From: CAZSAT01 sp964604675 | GTDB lineage: Bacteria; Myxococcota_A; UBA796; CAJQPC01 | Assembly: GCA_964604675.1 (NCBI GenBank) | Contig: CAZSAT010000021.1 | Coordinates: 14,457-78,456, forward strand | Direction: 5' to 3' | Length of the DNA stretch: 64,000 bases | Shown: one piece after another, positions 8,159 through 16,459 of the stretch | How the letters are laid out: each line of letters begins with the position of its first letter | How positions within the stretch are numbered: the stretch's first letter is position 1 | Program-made: the position numbers and the translations under genes | Notes under the pieces: model-generated | What the model was told of the DNA's origin: nothing | What the model saw: only the letters and a program-made list of their open reading frames with translations | Database searches by the model: none

Positions 8159-9265
8159 CTACAGCGCCAGGTCCTTCTCGGACTTGGTCTTCACCGTGAA
8201 GCCCTTGCCCTCGTACTGCGCGACCAGCTCGTCGATCCAGGCGCCGAGCTCCTTGTCGCTGCCGAGGGGCTCCGGGGTCACGATCACGGCCCAGGGGCTG
8301 TCCACGTCGCACTTGGCCTTCGCCTTGGCCGCGCGCATCGGATCTTCGACGTCCGGCTGCACGAAGTAGCGGCTGCCGTCCTCGGTCACGAGCGCCGTGT
8401 GGAGGTAGGCCTCCGTCCCGTCCGTGCACGCCTCCACGGAGGCCGCGCCGTAGTAGAAGCCGCCGCCGTCACGAACCCGGTCGGGGTAGATCGCGGGCAG
8501 CAGCTCGGCGGCCTTGTCGTCGCTCCCACTGTTGGCCAGACGGTCCGCCACGGAGCGTGCCTGGTCCGGGGGCAGGTTGTGCGCCATCTCGAGCAACGCC
8601 TCCTCGAGTCTTCCCTGGTCTTCGTCGGACGCCGCCGCGCCGAAGTCGCCTTGCACGCTCTCTTCCATCGACGCGAGGATCGCCTCGAAGGGGCCGCCGT
8701 TCTGGGCTGCGGTGACACCAGCGGCGCCGAGCACCGGGAGCGCGTCGGCCTTGTTCTTGTTCACGTAGCTCGACACCAGCCCGTTCCACTTCTCGTCGAA
8801 GAGGCTGGCGGGCGGCGCGGACACGACCGAGACCATCCACTCGCCCAGGGTCTCGGCGGAGCAGGACACGAAGGCGTCGTCCCACTGCGCGAAGTCGATG
8901 TCGCGGAGACCGTAGTAGGCGCCTTGGAGGAACGGCACGACCTGATCGTGGTCTGTGCAGGCCGCCCCAACGCCCTCCGCGACGACATCCCGTGCGTCGT
9001 AGTCCGGGATCTTTCCGATCATCTCCCACACCGGCTTCCAGAGCTTGGCGTCGATCGCGGCGAGGGACAGGGCCGCGAGGGTCTCGGCGTCGCCGGAGTG
9101 CGTCATGAAGGCCCCAAAGGCGCCTTCGGCCTCCGCAGCGCCGCACGCGATGAGATCCTGGTAGCTCGCGATGAGCTTGTCGCCCTCCTGCTTGTCGGCG
9201 CGCGCGACGATCGCGTCGCAGTTGCCGGCCAGAACAGAGGGGGCCAGAGCGAGGGAGATGAGCAT
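8159..9265 (-). CDS. Exported protein of unknown function
   Basis: 368 residues. The ATG at 9265 is preceded by GAGGAC and begins a short signal peptide (MLISLALAPSVLAG). The mature part is helical and acidic and carries several cysteines (NCDAIV, LIACGAA, ACTDHD, SCSAET, EACTDG, AKCDVD) that could form disulfides in the periplasm. A repeated hydrophobic pattern in the first half suggests an alpha-solenoid. The C-terminal 80 residues look like a separate alpha/beta domain (WAVIVTPEPLG). I do not recognise the family. It is divergent from the Ala-rich gene. Confidence 0.65.
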   Translation of the reverse strand: MLISLALAPSVLAGNCDAIVARADKQEGDKLIASYQDLIACGAAEAEGAFGAFMTHSGDAETLAALSLAAIDAKLWKPVWEMIGKIPDYDARDVVAEGVGAACTDHDQVVPFLQGAYYGLRDIDFAQWDDAFVSCSAETLGEWMVSVVSAPPASLFDEKWNGLVSSYVNKNKADALPVLGAAGVTAAQNGGPFEAILASMEESVQGDFGAAASDEDQGRLEEALLEMAHNLPPDQARSVADRLANSGSDDKAAELLPAIYPDRVRDGGGFYYGAASVEACTDGTEAYLHTALVTEDGSRYFVQPDVEDPMRAAKAKAKCDVDSPWAVIVTPEPLGSDKELGAWIDELVAQYEGKGFTVKTKSEKDLAL

Positions 9266-9399
9266 CGTAGGTCCTCGTGCACAGACGTCGAGCGGTCGGC
9301 CCTTTAGCCCTTGCGCATGCTCACGTCGAGCGCGTCCAGGAGGGTCCAGCGCGTCGAACCCTGGGGGGGCGCTCGCCCTTCCGTCCAAGGGAAACGCCC

Positions 9400-9460
9400 T
9401 TGACGCCGGAACAATCGAAGATCGCGGGCGTTGACGCCGTCCCTGCGCGTCGGGCACACT
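9400..9460 (+). promoter_or_regulatory. Candidate promoter with duplicated TTGACGCCG
   Basis: TTGACGCCG occurs at 9400-9408 and 9431-9439, three helical turns apart. The second copy can act as a -35 with CACACT at 9455-9460 as a weak -10 (18-bp spacing). It would drive the Ala-rich gene, whose AGGAGGAAG ribosome site is at 9482-9490. Confidence 0.35.
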
Positions 9461-9492
9461 CCCGTCGCCTTGGTCCCCACCAGGAGGAAGAG

Positions 9493-9888
9493 ATGAAGAA
9501 GCTGACCCTCGCGCTCGGTCTGAGCACGGCGCTGCTGTTGTCTGCCAACGCCATCGCTGGCAAGAAGAAGGTGGCCGACGCCGCTGCGGAGGCTGCGGAA
9601 GCGGCGGAAGCCGCCGGTGACGCCGCGGAGGCTGCCGGTGACGCTGCAGAAGCTGCTGGCGACGCTGCGGAGGCCGCGGGCGAAGCCGCTGCCGCTGCCG
9701 CCGAAGCCGCCGCCGCGGGCGATGTTGCCGGCGCCGTCGAGGCGGCCACGGAAGCCGCCGAGGGCGCCGCGGAAGCCGCTGGTGACGCCGCGGAGGCCGC
9801 GGAGGACGCCGCAGAAGCCGCCAAGGGCGGCAAGGCCCAGCGCTCCGACGACAACCGCATGGAGAACGAGGCCGCCACCGACGAGTGA
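9493..9888 (+). CDS. Exported alanine-rich heptad-repeat protein
   Basis: 131 residues. The N-terminal MKKLTLALGLSTALLLSANAIA is a clear signal peptide, preceded by a strong AGGAGG. The mature protein is a low-complexity helix built from near-perfect AAEAAGD heptads, with variants such as AAEDAAEAAKGG, and a polar tail ending ENEAATDE. It has no Cys, Trp or Tyr. Such Ala/Glu helices resemble periplasmic coiled coils or LEA-like and ice-binding helices, but no specific function can be assigned. Strong export and ribosome signals suggest it is made in quantity. Confidence 0.8.
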   Translation: MKKLTLALGLSTALLLSANAIAGKKKVADAAAEAAEAAEAAGDAAEAAGDAAEAAGDAAEAAGEAAAAAAEAAAAGDVAGAVEAATEAAEGAAEAAGDAAEAAEDAAEAAKGGKAQRSDDNRMENEAATDE

Positions 9889-9905
9889 GTCGCGTTCGCT
9901 TGCGT

Positions 9906-10036
9906 CTCTCGGCCGCTGTCGGCCCGGCGCCTCGGTTACGTGCAGGAGCACGTTCCCTCGGACGCCGAACCCACAGCGACCGAGATCCGCGGCGCGACCG
10001 TCAAGACCTCTCGGCAGCGGTCGGCCCGGCGCCTCG
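9906..10036. repeat. 29-bp imperfect direct repeat pair
   Basis: Copies at 9906-9934 and 10008-10036 match in the first 8 and last 17 bases and differ in a 4-base centre. The first contains the hairpin GGCCG-CTGT-CGGCC. The second runs into another hairpin at 10032-10046 (CCTCGC-TAG-GCGAGG) covering the stop of the channel gene. They sit between two convergent genes and may form transcript ends, although no T-tract follows. Confidence 0.55.
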
Positions 10037-12394
10037 CTAGGCGAGGATCTGGCGGGTGTAGGCGCCGACGAAGAAGGTCAGGATGATCACGCCGATGAGC
10101 GTCTCGACCGTGTTCAGCACCCGGAAGCGGTGGTCGTCGTCGCCAAAGTCCCAGCCGGTGTTGATGGCCAGCATCGACTGCGCCGACACGAACACCAGGG
10201 CGCCGAAGCTCACGTCCCGGACCTTGATGTCCTCGCCGTCGAACGCCAGCACCGTGTCGGGGCAGAAGCGGCGGTAGATCCAAGCGAAGAGGAAGGTCAC
10301 TCCGATCGAGCAGTAGCCGAGGTTCTGGAGCTTCACCCCCCAGCCGAAGCAGAGCTCGAAGAGGAAGAGCTTCCCGGCGGCCCAGACACGCTCTCCGAAC
10401 GAGCCGAGCCGCAACGACGACATGGTCTCGTGGTGCCGGATCCACCACCAGGCGTCGTCCTCGTCCTCGATCATCGCTCGGTCGCCGAAGGACTCCTTGA
10501 GCGCCACCAGCTCGTCGATCACGTAGCCGTAGCAGATCTCCCGGATCTCCTCGTCTGACTGCGCCCCACGGCGTTCGATGCGCACGATGCGCTCGTCGCT
10601 GCGGTCGACGTCGCCGAGCGCACAGCGCTCGTAGAACAGGCGGTGCTCGCCTTCGTCGTCGGTCACGTGGCTCTGGTGGATCTCGCTGGACCGGACCTCG
10701 GCTGCGTACCAGGACCAGTCCGAGCCCGGCGCAAAGCTCGCGTCCGTGAGCGTCAGGCGACCGTTGAGGTTGGCGTCGTCGAGCACCAGCGAACGCTGGA
10801 ACCTGGCTCCGTTGAACGCGACCTCGACCCCGTAGAAGGTGGTGAAGTCCGCGGTGCCGTGCCACGTGGTGTGCTCGAAGTGGGTCTCGCCGAGGAACTG
10901 GGCGTTGTAGAAGCTCGCCTTGCCGGGCTGTGCCTCCTGCCCGAAGGTCACCCCCTCGAACATCGCGATGCCACCGAAGACCGTGTTCGCGAAGCTGATG
11001 TCGCCGTCGATCCGCGCGGTGAGATCTTCCACGTCGGTCACACCGTAGCTGGCGCTCGTCGTGAGGGGCTCGTCGGCGTCTTCGTCGCCCTGGTAGTCCC
11101 GGTAGAGGTGGAGCAGCGCGTCGAGGTCACGCTCGCCGCGGTCGCGCGTCACCCGATCCAGTGAGAAGCGGGTGCGTCCCTCGATGGTCGCGTCCTGGAA
11201 GAGCGCCTCGGCCTGGAAGTGGGCGCCGAACGCGTCCAGGGCGCCGACGCGCGTTTCCTCGAACGAGAGGCGGTCCGAGAAGACGGCTCGGCTCAGGTTC
11301 ATCCGCTCGGCCACGCGGGTCTCGGTGAAGTGCGCCTCGCCGAGGAAGCGGGCGTCCTCGAAGGTGGCGCCGCGCTCCCACTCGTTCGCGGCGAAGTCCA
11401 CCGACCCCTCGAACACCGCGCTGTTGAAGAGCACATCCCGCGCGCTGTAGAGCTCGGTGAAGGTGGTGTCGGCCCGGAAGCGGCTGCCGCCGAAGTACAC
11501 CGCGTCGTGCAGGCGCGCGTCCTTGAAGTCCGCGCCCTCGCCGAACGACGCGAAGCGGAAGTCCGTGGGCCCGAGGACCTCGGCGCCCTTGAAGTCCGCC
11601 GCTTCCCCGAACACGGCCATCGGAAACAGCGCCTTGTCGCGGATCTCGACCCCGGCGAAGTTGGTGCGCCCGAGGATCACGGTCTCCCGGAACTGCACGG
11701 TGCCCACGGTCGACGGCGGCAGGCTGCGCCCGACGTTCTTCTTGCCCTCCTCCCAGCTCCGTCCGAAGTTCACGTCGCCGAGCACGATGCCCTTGAGCAC
11801 GAACTTCGGGATCTCGACGCCCCCCGCTTCGATGCGCCCGATCACGCAGCGGGACAGCTCCAGCTCGGGGAGCGGGCCCTGCCACGCCCGCACGTCCAGC
11901 ACGTCCAGGTAGCAGTAGCGCTGGGTCGGCGTGGCGGCGAGATCGGCCTGCGTGATCGGCCGCAGGTAGCGATCGGCGCCCTTGGACGTGCGGTAGATCC
12001 GAGCCTGCTCGCCGGCCTGGGCGCGCTCCACCACGTCGCGCACGTGCGCGATGCCTTCCTCGACGAGGGCGTCGCGATCGGGGTGCACGCTCAGGATTCG
12101 AAGCACGAGCAGCGCAAAGAGCACGTCGTCGTCGAAGTGCTCGCGGTAGGCGGCGGCGGCCTCGTCCGTGCGGCCGAGCCGCTCGAGCACCAGCGCCTGC
12201 TTCAGCGGGTCCCGGTACTTGAGGTAGCGCCGGAGCTCCTGCGCCTCGAGCATCTGGCCGAAGAGCGTCTCGGCGCTGGCGGCGTCGCCACCGGCGAGCG
12301 CCAGCTCCGCGGCCGCCTCCAGCTGCCGGGGGTCTTCCACGGTCTCGGCCTCGGCGCCGAGCGCCACGCAGAGCCACAACCACAACGCGAGCAC
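10037..12394 (-). CDS. TPR/pentapeptide-repeat protein with C-terminal two-helix channel domain
   Basis: 785 residues. A signal-like N-terminus (MLALWLWLCVALGAEA) precedes a TPR-like helical segment to about residue 110. A long pentapeptide-type beta-helix follows (TNFAGVEI, ADFKGAEV, TDFRFASF, VYFGGSRF and others). Two membrane segments lie near the C-terminus: VTFLFAWIYRRF, and the last 60 residues VFVSAQSMLAINTGWDFGD...VLNTVETLIGVIILTFFVGAY. The latter matches the pore-helix/TM2 layout of two-TM potassium channels, with TGWDFGD where TVGYGD is usual. Ion selectivity is therefore uncertain. It is the last gene of the WYL-led operon, 15 bp after the protease gene. Confidence 0.72.
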   Translation of the reverse strand: MLALWLWLCVALGAEAETVEDPRQLEAAAELALAGGDAASAETLFGQMLEAQELRRYLKYRDPLKQALVLERLGRTDEAAAAYREHFDDDVLFALLVLRILSVHPDRDALVEEGIAHVRDVVERAQAGEQARIYRTSKGADRYLRPITQADLAATPTQRYCYLDVLDVRAWQGPLPELELSRCVIGRIEAGGVEIPKFVLKGIVLGDVNFGRSWEEGKKNVGRSLPPSTVGTVQFRETVILGRTNFAGVEIRDKALFPMAVFGEAADFKGAEVLGPTDFRFASFGEGADFKDARLHDAVYFGGSRFRADTTFTELYSARDVLFNSAVFEGSVDFAANEWERGATFEDARFLGEAHFTETRVAERMNLSRAVFSDRLSFEETRVGALDAFGAHFQAEALFQDATIEGRTRFSLDRVTRDRGERDLDALLHLYRDYQGDEDADEPLTTSASYGVTDVEDLTARIDGDISFANTVFGGIAMFEGVTFGQEAQPGKASFYNAQFLGETHFEHTTWHGTADFTTFYGVEVAFNGARFQRSLVLDDANLNGRLTLTDASFAPGSDWSWYAAEVRSSEIHQSHVTDDEGEHRLFYERCALGDVDRSDERIVRIERRGAQSDEEIREICYGYVIDELVALKESFGDRAMIEDEDDAWWWIRHHETMSSLRLGSFGERVWAAGKLFLFELCFGWGVKLQNLGYCSIGVTFLFAWIYRRFCPDTVLAFDGEDIKVRDVSFGALVFVSAQSMLAINTGWDFGDDDHRFRVLNTVETLIGVIILTFFVGAYTRQILA

Positions 12395-12409
12395 GGTGCC
12401 CTTCCTGGA

Positions 12410-13522
12410 TCAGTTGGCGGCGACGGGGTTCCGGTGGAGCACCCACTCCTGGTCCCCCGACAGCTCGGCGTCGCCGTCGGTCAGCGTCCACCACATGACG
12501 TTCTCCGCGCCCTGCCCGCTGCACTCCGAGGTGTTCACGGTGCCGTTGCCGTCGGTGTCCGCGGAGGCGGGGCACTCCGGCGTGTCGGCGAGCGGATCGT
12601 GGGTCTGCCCGGTCTTCTCGGAGGTGTGGTAGAGCCCCATGAAGTGGCCCACCTCGTGGGCGATGATCTTGCCCACGTCCTCCGGCGCGCTGGCCAGATC
12701 GATGGTGGTGATGATCGCGCCGGACTTCGAGGTGCCGTGCAGGGTGCTCGCTCCTGGAGGTCCCGCCGCCAGGCCGAGCACCGTGGTGCCGTCGATGGTG
12801 AGCTCCTCGACCAGGAAGACGGTGACCGCCTTGTCGCTGACGGGGTTCGAGGTGCGCAAGAGGTCGTTGAACTCGGAGTAGTCGTCGCCGCTGACGTTCA
12901 CGACCGCGTAGGTGTCCGCGCTGCCGCTGAAGTCGCTGTAGATCGTGCTGACCGTGACCCCTGCCGTGGCCCACTCGGTCTCCAGCTGGGCGATGGCGGC
13001 CTGGAAGCTCGGGTCGTCCTTGGCGCTGGTGGCGTCGAGGTCCGGAACGCCGACGAACACCAGCTCGAGCTGCACACTCGCGGAGTTGCCCACGCTCGCG
13101 ACCTTGTAGACCGCCTCGCAGTTGACGCTCTTGGGTTGACCACCGCCGAGCCAGATGTTGGCGGCGTAGGTGCCGCTCTGGAGGGGCAGCTCCGGGGTGA
13201 TCGGCGAGAGCACCGGCACCGCGTCGTCCAGGAAGCTGGCCCGGAAGGTGTTGCCGCTCGCATCGCCGTCGTAGATGAGCGTGCCGTCGGGCTCGGTCAG
13301 GTACCACAGGGAGCCCAGGGTGCTGTCGCCGAAGGTGCCGCAGTAGAGCATCGCGCCGGCGGCGCCGTCGGGCACGGTGTAGCTGACGTCGCCCAGGTAG
13401 CCGCCGGTGTCGCCGGTGGAGAAGCTCCCGAGCGCTTCGACCTGCAGGTCGTCGGAGGACACGGCCCCTGTGTCGTCCAGCACCTTGTCGCCGTCGCAGG
13501 CGAGCCAGAGGGTGAGGATCAT
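12410..13522 (-). CDS. Metzincin-like zinc metalloprotease lipoprotein
   Basis: 370 residues. The N-terminus MILTLWLAC is a short lipoprotein signal, followed by an acidic Asp-Thr-Gly linker. A beta-rich domain covers about 30-150. The catalytic domain carries HEVGHFMGLYH (HExxHxxGxxH, three His zinc ligands, Glu as base). NVMWW about 60 residues later can be the Met-turn. An Asp-rich DTDGNG loop may bind calcium. It should be an envelope-anchored peptidase of the pappalysin/metzincin type. Its ATG overlaps the HEAT-gene stop by 4 nt, so translation is probably coupled. Confidence 0.85.
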   Translation of the reverse strand: MILTLWLACDGDKVLDDTGAVSSDDLQVEALGSFSTGDTGGYLGDVSYTVPDGAAGAMLYCGTFGDSTLGSLWYLTEPDGTLIYDGDASGNTFRASFLDDAVPVLSPITPELPLQSGTYAANIWLGGGQPKSVNCEAVYKVASVGNSASVQLELVFVGVPDLDATSAKDDPSFQAAIAQLETEWATAGVTVSTIYSDFSGSADTYAVVNVSGDDYSEFNDLLRTSNPVSDKAVTVFLVEELTIDGTTVLGLAAGPPGASTLHGTSKSGAIITTIDLASAPEDVGKIIAHEVGHFMGLYHTSEKTGQTHDPLADTPECPASADTDGNGTVNTSECSGQGAENVMWWTLTDGDAELSGDQEWVLHRNPVAAN

Positions 13523-14028
13523 CGCGCGGCCTCCAGCGCCTTCTGCAGCTCCTGTTGCACGGCGTCGTTGTCCTCGGTGGCGACGCGCGCGTCGAGGGCG
13601 GCCGCTGCCGCCTCTCCACCGATGCCGCCGAGCGCTTCTGCGGTGGCGATGCGGAGCTGGGTATCGGCGTCGGCGAGGGCCGGTGCGAGCTGGTCGACCG
13701 CTTGCGGACCCCAGCCGCCGGCGAGCGCGTAGGCCGCCTTCCGCCGGAGGTAGCTGGCTCCGGTCGCGTCACCGAGGGTGCTGCCCAGCCAGGTGCGCGC
13801 CTCGTCGGACGGGAAGTCCGCGAGCGCGGTGATCGCCCGGCCTCGTCGGCTCGACGCGACCGCCTCGTCCTGGGCGATGTCGAGCAGCACCGGGCCCACG
13901 TCGCCGAGCGCTCCGAGCTGCTCCGCCGAGGCGCTGCCCTCGTAGGAACCGAGCTGGTCGAGCACCTCGCTGCGCAGGTCGCCGGCGAGGGCGGTGCCCA
14001 GGGCCATGAACATCCAGAAGGTCTTCAT
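13519..14028 (-). CDS. Exported HEAT-repeat protein
   Basis: 169 residues. Signal peptide MKTFWMFMALGTALAG, then about four HEAT-like helical pairs (RGRAITALADF, YLRRKAAYALAGGWG, DTQLRIATAEALGGIG, DAVQQELQKALEAAR). HEAT solenoids bind partner proteins, and its position between two other exported proteins suggests a periplasmic adaptor. ATG at 14028 is preferred over the GTG at 14031 because AGGAGG lies four bases before it. It ends in a 4-nt overlap with the protease gene. Confidence 0.8.
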   Translation of the reverse strand: MKTFWMFMALGTALAGDLRSEVLDQLGSYEGSASAEQLGALGDVGPVLLDIAQDEAVASSRRGRAITALADFPSDEARTWLGSTLGDATGASYLRRKAAYALAGGWGPQAVDQLAPALADADTQLRIATAEALGGIGGEAAAAALDARVATEDNDAVQQELQKALEAAR

Positions 14029-14037
14029 CACTCCTCC

Positions 14038-14499
14038 TCAGGAACCGGTGTCGCCGGTGTCGTCGAAACCCAGGTCACGCACGGGCGTGAAGCTCCAGGT
14101 CAGCGAGCTGGTGGCCTGCTCGCCGTCGCTGTGGAACAAGGTCTCACCCTCCACCAAGGTGGTGAGCTCGCTGCGACCAGCGCCCACCACATAGCCGCAG
14201 ACCGAGAAGGTCAGCTGGTAGCTGGAGCCGGGCTTGAGCGGTGGAAAGACGAGCTCGGCTTCGGGATCTTCGAAGCCGATCAGGCAGAGGTGCTCGCCGT
14301 CGTAGCCGGTGGGCAGGGACACGTTCAGGTCGCCGTCGCCCTTGTTGGTGAGCGTGACGTCGGTGCCCGCGCAGTGGTCGTCGCAGGCGCAGTCCTGGCA
14401 GCTGTCGCTTTGGAAGTCGACCGTGCCGAAGTCGATGTTGATCGGGTCGATCTCGAGTGCGCCGGGGGCCGTGCAGCCCACGACGAAGGCCCACCACAT
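14038..14499 (-). CDS. Small lipoprotein with choice-of-anchor-like beta domain
   Basis: 153 residues. MWWAFVVGC is a lipoprotein signal with lipobox V-V-G-C. IDPINIDFGTVDF opens a beta-sandwich of the ASH/choice-of-anchor-D kind, followed by a Cys cluster (SCQDCACDDHC) that may be disulfide-bonded or bind metal. The tail ends DDTGDTGS, the linker style seen in several lipoproteins here. Its ATG overlaps the stop of the upstream gene by one base (TGATG). Function unknown. Confidence 0.75.
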   Translation of the reverse strand: MWWAFVVGCTAPGALEIDPINIDFGTVDFQSDSCQDCACDDHCAGTDVTLTNKGDGDLNVSLPTGYDGEHLCLIGFEDPEAELVFPPLKPGSSYQLTFSVCGYVVGAGRSELTTLVEGETLFHSDGEQATSSLTWSFTPVRDLGFDDTGDTGS

Positions 14500-15326
14500 C
14501 ACGGCTCCTCGCAGCGCCACCAGCTCCAGGTGGCGCAGCTGCGGTATAGCACCTCGGGACGGGCTCGGAGGGAGCCCTCCCAGGTGATCAGGCGCTGCCC
14601 ACGCCGTTGCCGCCAGAGCTCGGCCTCCAGGCGCTTGCGGAGGCGCGCCACGGGCAAGCCTTCGGGCAGGCCGATGGCTCCGGAGGCGTGCCAGCTCCCC
14701 TGGAGATCCGGGTAGAGGCGCGCCACCGCCAGACCACGGCCACCGAGCCGGGCCGCAGGCTCGACAGTGGGCGCGGTGGGGACCCAGCAGGGGGCCAGGG
14801 GCAGCAGGGGCTCCCAAGGGTGCTCGGCGGACGTGCGCCAGAGCATCGGGGGGGCGTCCCGCGCCGTCCAGATCGACGCCCGCAGCGGCCTGGGCGGGCG
14901 GGGAGGTCGGTTGGCCCAGGCGCGGGTGGCGCTGGTGGTGGGGCTGAGGACCGGCAGGTGGGCGAGGGTGGCCGCGGCCGCGATGAGCACGGGCCTCTCC
15001 GGACGCTCGTCGGCCCAGGGGCCGATCAACACGTCCAAGAGCGGTGTGATGTCGGGCACGAAGTCTTCCATCACCGCCGCGAGCAGCGCGTCGGGCACGG
15101 CCTCCGGGGCGGGACCTGCGGCCTCGACGTCGTGGGTGAGCGGTCCTACCAGGTCGAGGTCGTCGGCCTCGACCTGGAGCAGCTCGAAGTCGCCCGTCTG
15201 CATCGCGCGGTTCCAGGCCCGTGCGAAGGGGTCGCGTTCGACGGTCTCGAGCCAGCCGTCGGAGGCCCACGGGTCGAGGGACTCCGGAGCGATGGGCCAG
15301 GAGCGAGGGCGCGCCAGCCGGCTCAC
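14499..15326 (-). CDS. Conserved-context protein of unknown function
   Basis: 275 residues from a GTG at 15326 that overlaps the WYL-regulator stop by 4 nt. No signal peptide or membrane helix is visible. The sequence is Pro/Trp/Arg-rich with a helical centre (LLAAVMEDFVPDITPLLDVLIG) and a basic C-terminus with many Trp and Cys residues (SCATWSWWRCEEP). I do not recognise the family. Its fixed place between a regulator and four exported proteins suggests it works with them from the cytoplasm. Confidence 0.6.
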   Translation of the reverse strand: MSRLARPRSWPIAPESLDPWASDGWLETVERDPFARAWNRAMQTGDFELLQVEADDLDLVGPLTHDVEAAGPAPEAVPDALLAAVMEDFVPDITPLLDVLIGPWADERPERPVLIAAAATLAHLPVLSPTTSATRAWANRPPRPPRPLRASIWTARDAPPMLWRTSAEHPWEPLLPLAPCWVPTAPTVEPAARLGGRGLAVARLYPDLQGSWHASGAIGLPEGLPVARLRKRLEAELWRQRRGQRLITWEGSLRARPEVLYRSCATWSWWRCEEP

Positions 15327-16324
15327 GGGGTGGCGGGCTCGACGCCGGCCGCGGCGCCGCCGTGCCGCTCCCACGCCTCACGGTGGAGGTCGCGCAGGCG
15401 GTCCACCAGCTCGGTGGGGTAGGCGACCTCCACACCGCCGCCGAAGCCGGCCAGCCAGCTCACCAGCTCCTGCGTGATCCCCACGTAGAAGGTGGCGCGC
15501 GTGCGCCCGTCCGGCAGCGCTTCGAGCCGCTGGCTGTGGTGCCAGCGGCGCTCCTGGATCATCCAGCTCACCTGCTGGTCGAAGGTGGCCACCACCTCGC
15601 GCGGCGGGGCGGTGATGATCCCGAACGCGTTGCGCACGAGGTCTTCGGGATCGTAGTCCAGCGGCGGCTCGAAGCGCTCCACGCGCACTCGGGAGAAGTG
15701 CCGGAAGCGCTCCACCGCGAAGGTCTTGACGCGATCGTCCTTCCGGTCCCGGGCGAAGAGGTACAGCCCCTGGCGGTAGGTGGCGAGCGTGAGCGGCTCC
15801 AGGTCGTAGCGGCGTGCGGTGCCATCGGGCTTCTGGTACTCGGCCTGCGCGGGGTTGTTGTAGAGCAGGGCCGTGACGATCTCGTCGATCTGATCCCCCG
15901 CCTCGGCGTAGTCCTTCGCGTGCTCGGGCACGGCCACGAACTTGGTGTCGAGCTCCCTGGCGAGCTGGGCGTGTACCCGCGAGATCGCCGGCTCGAGGCG
16001 CTCGATCGCGTCGTCCATGTCGGCGGCGAAGGCCGTGCCATCGAGGAACGTGAACAGGCGCCGTCCGAAGTGCAGCGACAGGATCTCGGGCAACGTCAGC
16101 TGCACGCCCGAGCGGCGGTAGGCCGGGTCGAGCGCGATCGTGCGATCGCGGCCCAGCCCGCTGTCCTCCACGGGCAGCCCCATGTCGCGCAGGTCAGCCA
16201 GGTAGCGGCGTAGGGTTCGGGGGTCGATGTCGAAGCGGCCGATCAGCTCGTCGGCGCGCACGCCTCCCCGTCGCTGCATCAGCTCCAGCATCCGCACCAG
16301 CTTCTGTCCCTTGTTCAGGGTCAC
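15323..16324 (-). CDS. WYL-domain transcriptional regulator
   Basis: 333 residues. An N-terminal winged helix (LNKGQKLVRMLELMQRRGGVRADELIGRFDIDPRTLRRYLADL) is followed by a WYL domain (LEPLTLATYRQGLYLFARD, with VKTFAVERFRHF) and a WCX-like C-terminal extension. WYL domains are known as ligand-sensing modules, in some cases for single-stranded DNA or nucleotides, in defence and DNA-damage regulators. GTG at 16324 is chosen because GGAGG lies just upstream. The GTG/TGA overlap with the next gene makes it the head of a six-gene operon. A palindrome next to its predicted -10 suggests autoregulation. Confidence 0.88.
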   Translation of the reverse strand: MTLNKGQKLVRMLELMQRRGGVRADELIGRFDIDPRTLRRYLADLRDMGLPVEDSGLGRDRTIALDPAYRRSGVQLTLPEILSLHFGRRLFTFLDGTAFAADMDDAIERLEPAISRVHAQLARELDTKFVAVPEHAKDYAEAGDQIDEIVTALLYNNPAQAEYQKPDGTARRYDLEPLTLATYRQGLYLFARDRKDDRVKTFAVERFRHFSRVRVERFEPPLDYDPEDLVRNAFGIITAPPREVVATFDQQVSWMIQERRWHHSQRLEALPDGRTRATFYVGITQELVSWLAGFGGGVEVAYPTELVDRLRDLHREAWERHGGAAAGVEPATP

Positions 16325-16350
16325 GCTCGCCTCCGTTTCCTGTGTAGGGG

Positions 16351-16385
16351 ATCCTATGGACAGTTTCTGTCCGGACAGATTCTGG
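16351..16385 (-). promoter_or_regulatory. WYL-gene promoter with 15-bp palindromic operator
   Basis: A perfect palindrome, GGACAG-TTT-CTGTCC, lies at 16358-16372. A second imperfect half (GGACAG-ATT-CTGgct) abuts it at 16373-16387. On the minus strand TAGGAT (plus 16351-16356) is a plausible -10 immediately downstream of the palindrome, 27 bp before the GTG. A repressor bound here would block the operon promoter. Confidence 0.55.
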
Positions 16386-16459
16386 CTCCTTGCCGCGTCA
16401 AGTTGAAGTCGTACCCAGCGGAGAGGGTGATCGCCCCCCCGACGGGAGGACTGGACAAC

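Noticed and set aside
11219..13732. 837-codon plus-strand frame
   Set aside because: It is antisense to the channel, protease and HEAT genes, all of which have signal peptides and motifs.
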